From: Sparassis latifolia
Lineage: Eukaryota; Basidiomycota; Agaricomycetes; Polyporales; Sparassidaceae
Assembly: GCA_018466975.1 (NCBI GenBank)
Contig: CM031561.1
Span: 1,736,001 to 1,800,000, forward strand
Direction of reading: 5' to 3'
Length of the DNA: 64,000 nucleotides
The notes beneath the pieces were generated by a model. That model had not been told where the DNA came from. It worked only from the letters and a program-made list of their open reading frames with translations, and ran no database searches. Positions 58,453 through 64,000 of the stretch are shown here, one piece after another (position 1 is the stretch's first letter; each line of letters starts with the position of its first letter). Both the position numbers and the translations under genes were made by a program.

Positions 58453-58815
58453 CCTGCGCGTGCAAATATGGGCTCGCACTCTCCGTATGCACCTGTGCAT
58501 GCCGGTGAGACTGTACGAAGTGACGACGAAAGGAGGAAGCCGCACCTGTACCAAATATGTTGATCTTGACTACGAGGAGACATGAGGTGATCTGATCATG
58601 CCGACACGCCTATTCTTCAACTGCAATTGATATACTGTGCAATACTATACAGGAAGAAAGAAAAACTGCGATGATACACACCGTCATAAAGTATGAGCTA
58701 CATATTTGCGTTACTTACAATGGGTATGATGTTTGACAAGAAGTTAATCAGAGGGAACGAAAGCGAGCGTTTACCAAGAAGGGGTCCGTGAATCGTTATG
58801 CCAGACCTGAAATTC

Positions 58816-59934
58816 TTACCGACTTCTCGAACCAGTGGACTTCCTAGGAAGGTCCATTCCATATGTTTCGTCTTCCCTCGCTTTGAGAGCGGTCTCCCAA
58901 ATACTCTCTCCACCCCTGGCGGCAGCCTCCCACTCAGCGCAAGCATCCTGGTCTACCCGTGGCGAAAGCACGACGTACAGCCTCTCGTCCACCTGTCGCG
59001 CGCGTCGCACGAGCTCGCGGAAGCCATCGCGGGGAAGGCCGTAAGATTTCCTGCTCGAGCTCGAGCCTGAGCTCGTCCAAGAAAGACGACGGATCTCGTA
59101 CCACGGTGTGGTCAAGTAGTTCCGCTCGTCCATGGTGAGCACGATCATCTGGATTCTGCGGTGCTGCAGCACGCCGTCAGGGAGGCGGACGGGATCGTGA
59201 GCGAGAGTTTGATCGCCGAGATGGGGCACGGCCAGGTGTGTGAGGTTGGGGAGGTGCGCGTGCGGCGCGTATGCCGCGGCTCCCATCTCGAGCAAGCGCA
59301 AGTGCGTGATGTTGTGCAGGAGCAGCCCTCCGTTCGGCATCCGGACTCCCACGAGAATGTGCCATTCGTAACGGTACGTGGGTGTAATCATGGTGATAGA
59401 ACGAAGGGACGAAGGAAACGCAGGGACGATGCTGGTTTTGCGGTGCATGCGACATGCCATCGAAAGCGATTGGAGAGACGGAGATGAAAGTGCAAGATGT
59501 TCCACGTTAGGGCATGCCCGAAACAGGTCCACCTCGTTGGCTATATTAGATATGCCAGTCCTCTCGGTCCAGAGATGCTGCACGAATCCTCCGAGATAGG
59601 GGGAAAGCTTTGTGCGCGACGTGGGTGCTTGGGATGACTTGGACGCATTCGCGACTTCTTCGGGAGTGAGAGGAGCAGCGTGGCTAACGATTGTCGAGAA
59701 GAGATGTGGTACTGCTATCTTTCGTGCCCAAGACGAGACGAGCGAGATCGTTGCAGCAGATTCATTCGAGAGATAGACGGCAATCTCGAAAATCTCTACG
59801 ATAATTTCAATCGGCAGTTCCGGGAGGCGCTGAGGGTGCCGGTGAACGACGATGATCTTGAAGCGATCGGAAGCAGAAGGTGTTCTCCCCACTGCAAAGT
59901 TCGTCATACTGAATTGCTTGAAGAGTTTGAGCAT
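58816..59934 (-). CDS. F-box-like protein, single exon
   Basis: One frame of 372 codons from the first true ATG (59934, MLKLFKQFSMTNFAVG). The F-box-like segment is LPELPIEIIVEIFEIAVYLSNESAATISLVSSWARKIAVPHLFSTI, typical of Agaricomycete F-box proteins. After it come an N-terminal loop with charged residues, PYLGGFVQHLWTERTGI, ACPNVEHLALSSPSLQSLS and LPNLTHLAVPHLGD, a loose leucine-rich pattern. Probably a substrate adaptor of an SCF ubiquitin ligase; target unknown. It is not a close copy of the F-box pair at 35.6-39.2 kb. Confidence 0.75.
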   Translation of the reverse strand: MLKLFKQFSMTNFAVGRTPSASDRFKIIVVHRHPQRLPELPIEIIVEIFEIAVYLSNESAATISLVSSWARKIAVPHLFSTIVSHAAPLTPEEVANASKSSQAPTSRTKLSPYLGGFVQHLWTERTGISNIANEVDLFRACPNVEHLALSSPSLQSLSMACRMHRKTSIVPAFPSSLRSITMITPTYRYEWHILVGVRMPNGGLLLHNITHLRLLEMGAAAYAPHAHLPNLTHLAVPHLGDQTLAHDPVRLPDGVLQHRRIQMIVLTMDERNYLTTPWYEIRRLSWTSSGSSSSRKSYGLPRDGFRELVRRARQVDERLYVVLSPRVDQDACAEWEAAARGGESIWETALKAREDETYGMDLPRKSTGSRSR

Positions 59935-60822
59935 AGGTGCAGTCTCGGTCGAGATTATTAAAGGGGCGAGTATAGTGTCCTGGGGAACCACTGAGACATG
60001 TCAGATATACCCATGTACACAATCCGGACGTACAGCTGGTTCGTTATGAGCGTGAAATATGAAATGCAAGAGGAGACGTCACGAAGGGAGGTAGGCGTTG
60101 GGTACGTCGAGGTAGCGTGAAGCGTCTTCAGATCGCTAGCTAACAGCTTTATTATGGAGGAAGAAGTATCTATATGTGGGCCATCGTGGAGCAGAAGCAG
60201 AACTGAAAGAACGGCGGAGTGAGGAAGTGGATCTCGTGGGGAAGTCGCGCGCGCGATGGTGCCAGTGTCTGCCTGTGATAGTAGGCTACTAGATATCTGC
60301 AGCCGTTTGTCACGTCAAGTGCACTTCACCAGGCTAAGCCTAAGCCCGGATAATAAGAGTAATCCATATCAGTTGCTTCAATCATGATGCATGATGCATG
60401 ATGGAGAGAGCTTACCACTGCACGTGCCACTGGCACTGGAACCCGGGTTGAAAGTGTGTTCGACCTTCTACGAAGTCTCCGTAAAATTATTCCCGAGAAA
60501 TGCGCTAGATATACCAATTTAAGCGCCAGCATTGACAATTAAAATGAGCGCTCCGTCAAAATCGCCTGTAGCGTGTCGTTTCGATTCCACGCCGCGAGAA
60601 ACTGAGTCGGTGTTAAAATATCATCACACAACGTGGGAGGCTGAGGAAAGAAGCATCGATGCGTACTGTCAGACGCGACTTTGTGACTTGATTCCACGTC
60701 AACAGTCGACCACATCTGCGGCACAGCCTTCTTCACTCTTTACCACCACAGGTTGAGCCTGTTTCATTTTATTGCCACCCGCAGTGCGTTTGCCAAGAAA
60801 CCGTTTAAGAGAGGTCTTCAGC
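59935..60822. other. Intergenic, no gene seen
   Basis: Divergent promoter region of the F-box gene and the SDR gene. A short tandem repeat (ATGATGC about three times) lies at 60384-60402. Small frames only. Confidence 0.45.
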
Positions 60823-62481
60823 ATGGAAGGCGAACAGCAATACGACACATCTCCGATTTTTGACTCGTTTGACATCGATCTTGTTGTCAAGCACCTCTCG
60901 CATACTGTTTTCAGTGAGTATATTTGTCTACGGGATTGCAGTTCTGAGCTCAATGCCGAGTAAACGCTTCGAGGTCCATTCTTCACGTTCTTGTTCCCGG
61001 TTTTCTTCTTGTTTCAGGGATTACACTGGTCCGATCCGGCTGTTCTAGCCACGGTCGGTTATAATTTGGTTCTCTGCGCCTTCTGTGAGTCTTCATGTTT
61101 TACGTGGATTCACTGATATCAGCCCCCTGATACGGTGTCGTGTAGGGTTTTTGAAGTGGTGCTCTCGGTTGTATCGGAATCAAGGAAGTCTTCTCTTCGG
61201 GCAGCCACCTTTGGACTGGGGCGAACAGGTTGTCGTCATTACCGGAGGCGCGTGTTGTGCTATTTGATCTTATATGCGTTCTGATCAAAGTTTCGTGCAC
61301 AGGTTCTTCGGGTATCGGAGAACTCATTGCGAACACCCTAGCGGTGCGCAATGTCACTGTTATTGTGCTGGACATCAAGCCCATCATCACTGAGAATTGT
61401 AGGTGCACTCGTGGCGTTCAAAATAATTGCTTCATCTTATCCAATATGTGTTTGATACAGTCAACATAACGTATTACAAGTGTGATGTGTCAAAATGGGA
61501 AGAGGTGGAAGCTGTGTCCAAGAAGATAACGGATGAAGTTAGTCGTCTGCGATCGGCTTTGGAACCGGGCTGAACTCTACTTTACCTGTAGATTGGTCAC
61601 CCGACCATACTCATCAATAACGCCGGTGTTGTTCAGGGAAAGCTCTTAGTTGATCTTACCGCCGCGGACATTCAACAGTATGCAATTACATCTACTTTTG
61701 TTCTCCCTGTTCTCTGACGATGTTTCTTCCCCCAACTAGAACATTCTCGGTTAACACCTTGGCGCATTTTTGGACGCTGAAAGCGTTCCTCCCGCACATG
61801 ATTAAACAAAATTCGGGTCACATCGTGAGAGTCACGTAATACACGCTGTTGTTGACGGCACTCAATTCTCCATAGATTAATATGGCATCCGTAACAGGCT
61901 TGGTAGGCATGGCGAAAATGAGTGAGCTCACCGGTACTGCGCTCGTAATCATACTGATAATCCTCTGCCTAGCTGATTACAACGCGTCCAAGGCGGCGTT
62001 GATCTCTCTGCACGAGTCCCTGCGTTATGAGCTTGACCACAAGTACCACGCCCCGTCCGTGCGCACTACCCTCATGATTCCTGGCCATGTCGTGACTGGA
62101 CTATTCTCCACCGTCCAACTCCCTGTCTCACCGCTGCACCGATTCTTCTTCCCAAGCCTTGCTCCCGTCACCGTGGTGAAAGCGGTGATAACGGCTCTGG
62201 ACGAACAGCACTCGCGCACCATATATCTGCCTTTCTTCGCTAACTTCACTCCTTTGTTCCCACTTTTTCCAAGTTTCCTGAGAGACCTTGCGCAATGGGT
62301 AAGCACCTTTTAACATAGATTTGGTCCACTACGGGGTATTTACGCGGTTTCTTGTAATTCTTTCCGGCAGGTCTCTGGGTGCGACTATGCTATGGACGAT
62401 TTCGTGAAAGTGAACAGTCGCCGGTCAGAGGAAGTGCCCCCTGCTGGCGCGGAGTCCGAGGCTTCTACCAAACGCGGTTGA
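60823..62481 (+). CDS. Short-chain dehydrogenase/reductase, RDH/DHRS (SDR16C) type
   Basis: Ten exons (60823-60913, 60974-61084, 61146-61247, 61303-61398, 61461-61537, 61592-61677, 61740-61824, 61876-61921, 61973-62298, 62371-62481) sum to 377 codons. An N-terminal hydrophobic part ([15 protein letters not shown] and [14 protein letters not shown]) suggests ER or lipid-droplet membrane anchoring. Then come [18 protein letters not shown] (cofactor loop), [55 protein letters not shown] (Ser) and DYNASKAAL (catalytic Tyr and Lys). Similar to retinol/steroid-type dehydrogenases; substrate unknown. The intron 61248-61302 must use a GC donor to keep TGGSSGIG; the only GT alternative would add two residues inside this motif. 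Confidence 0.9.
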
Positions 62482-63076
62482 ACTCAAGCAGGGCCTGGTG
62501 ACCCTTGCTATTTACTAACATGTGGCTTCCTTTGTACAAGGGTGTAACTCTTCCATGATTTGCATTGATCCTTGGAGGTTTTCTAAATAACCCGGCGTGT
62601 GCTAAGAGTGACCTTTCTCTTGCGCTGTGCTGTGTTTGTCTCGCTTCCCTACCTCACTGCGTGACACAAGGTATCTCTTGGAGTACGTGAAGCTTCCTTA
62701 TCGCATATTTATGCAGATTTGTTCCTCATGCTTCGACGTACTAGACTGCAAAGGTCTGTTGTCTCCGTGCGTAGTTATCTCACCAGTCGGGCCATATCTG
62801 AGTCCGGACACTGTATTGTCCTCCGTTCCTGTCAGTCTCGCCTGGATTCCGGAATGAACCAGTGTAAAGGTGAGGCGCCCTGCGAACTGGACGCACATGT
62901 GCGAGGTCGTGCACCGTCACGTCGTTGGCTGTCAATTGACAGACGGCTACTCGGCACCACTCTTCACGCGTCCAAATGCTCTTCACGTCAAGTTCAACTT
63001 CGTTCGAGTCCAGCTTTGTCTCCTACTACCACCTCCCCGCTGCATCTCCTAGGGAGCAGCGTCGGTAGTCCTCACC
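62482..63076. other. Intergenic, no gene seen
   Basis: Between the SDR gene and the gene cut by the window end; short frames only. Confidence 0.45.
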
Positions 63077-64000
63077 ATGATTCCTCAGGCGGTCATCAAC
63101 GTGTTCTCTCGCAATCCTCTGAAGTTCTCCAGACGTTCATCCTCTCTTCTCGAGCCGCCAAAGGACGTGTCAGTATTGCAGAGAAGCACCCGAGTCGAAA
63201 ACCAGGGTGCGGAGATCGACCGTCATGTCAGTAGTTTTGCGTGCAAGGGTGTCAGAGCTAGGCTAAGTAGTTAATGTCAGGTGCGGAAGGAGTCTTCCAG
63301 TAGAGCTCGAGAGACCGTCAGTTTATCTGGTCTCTTAACACCGTCTGACATAATCTGACGTTGCGATTCTCCGTTTAGGATGGCTCTCCTACAAACGCGG
63401 ACAACGATGTGTTACGCGAAACACTCTCCAAGTCTTCGGAAGGAAGTACTGCTGAACCCGCTGTTACGGAGAAGGCCATCTCCACGGCTGAGCACGAAGT
63501 CGCGGATGAAGCACCGAAAGATGATGGCAGCACCAGCGTGCGAGAATACGAACAAATCGTTTCCAGTGTTGAGCAATCCGAGACGCCATGCCCGACCATT
63601 ACACCAGCATTTTCTTCGGTCACTGTTTCAGTCCCTTCATTTCGGCACATTGAAACTATGTCTGTCCCGACACCGGAGGAGATACCAGCCGCATCTATGC
63701 TAGATGTCAAAAAGGATGCTTCTATGCTTGACGTTCCTTCATCTGACGCAGTAGCAGAGAAAGAAGACCCCCCTACCAGTCTCTCGTTCGCTTCTTTCGG
63801 GTCTTCCTACGACTCTGCCCCCGGAAATAACAGTGTTGCTGCTGTCAACAGCTCGACGCCCTCTCGGTCTGCGGTCGTCATCTCTGAAGTTGGCAGCCCA
63901 GCGCCTATACTGTCTGATGTTTTCTTCTCCGCACTCAGTAGCCCGGTGCCCGTGCAGTCCAATGCACTTGTGTCGGGTGAATCTGCAGGTACTGGTGAAA
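63077..64000 (+). CDS. Serine/threonine-rich hypothetical protein (3' truncated)
   Basis: Exons 63077-63226 and 63379 to beyond the window end. It starts MIPQAVINVFSRNPLKFSRR, with a short basic/aromatic N-terminus. After an intron of 152 bases comes a long low-complexity region rich in serine, valine, glutamate and proline (for example STSVREYEQIVSSVEQSETP, SFASFGSSYDSAP). No domain is visible before position 64000, so function cannot be judged. The frame is open to the end. Confidence 0.6.

Overview
This is nuclear DNA from a filamentous basidiomycete, most likely an Agaricomycete and perhaps a polypore. Genes are split by many short introns of about 45-65 bases with GT-AG ends, branch-like CTRAY motifs and typical Agaricomycete gene families: a GT61 glycosyltransferase, a KRE6-type GH16 protein, DUF6534-like membrane proteins, F-box proteins with divergent C-termini, and serine/proline-rich orphans. 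The species call is inference. All exon structures were read by eye from splice signals, reading frame and family resemblance, with no database search.

Layout. 1-13.3 kb: a 5'-truncated USP36-type deubiquitinase, a Ptc5-like mitochondrial PP2C phosphatase, a single-pass membrane protein with a decayed downstream copy, a proline-rich orphan, haspin kinase, and the GINS subunit PSF2 divergent from haspin. 13.4-25.4 kb: dense housekeeping genes, namely a Yvc1-type TRP channel, ARPC3, NOB1, LEU2 (sharing a 213-base intergenic region with NOB1 that carries a Gcn4-type site), VPS17 and GTP cyclohydrolase II. 25.4-27.8 kb is gene-poor. 27.8-34.7 kb: a coiled-coil/Cys-His orphan, a 7TM DUF6534-like protein and an M28 glutamate carboxypeptidase. 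A 413-base MITE with 32-base inverted ends and an 8-base target duplication (hAT-like) sits 86 bases before the carboxypeptidase start.

35.2-41 kb is the most rearranged part. Two intact two-exon F-box genes lie as an inverted pair, and the spacer between them is filled by a decayed copy of the ketoreductase-like SDR gene found intact at 39.9-40.9 kb. The intact SDR gene is divergent from PEX14, with only 136 bases between start codons. 43-47.7 kb carries cell-surface functions (GT61 and KRE6/SKN1). 47.7-50.1 kb is gene-poor. 50.1-52.3 kb encodes a CASTOR-like ACT-domain protein, a possible amino-acid sensor. 52.3-54.8 kb is again gene-poor. 54.8-64 kb: an acidic orphan, a small two-exon orphan, a relic of an amino-acid permease, another F-box gene, a ten-exon SDR (RDH/DHRS type) and the start of a low-complexity protein cut by the window end.

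No operon, CRISPR array, rRNA or convincing tRNA was seen. I did not find a clearly new system. The observations I would check first are the MITE, the F-box inverted pair with its SDR relic, the CASTOR-like protein and three probable GC-AG introns.
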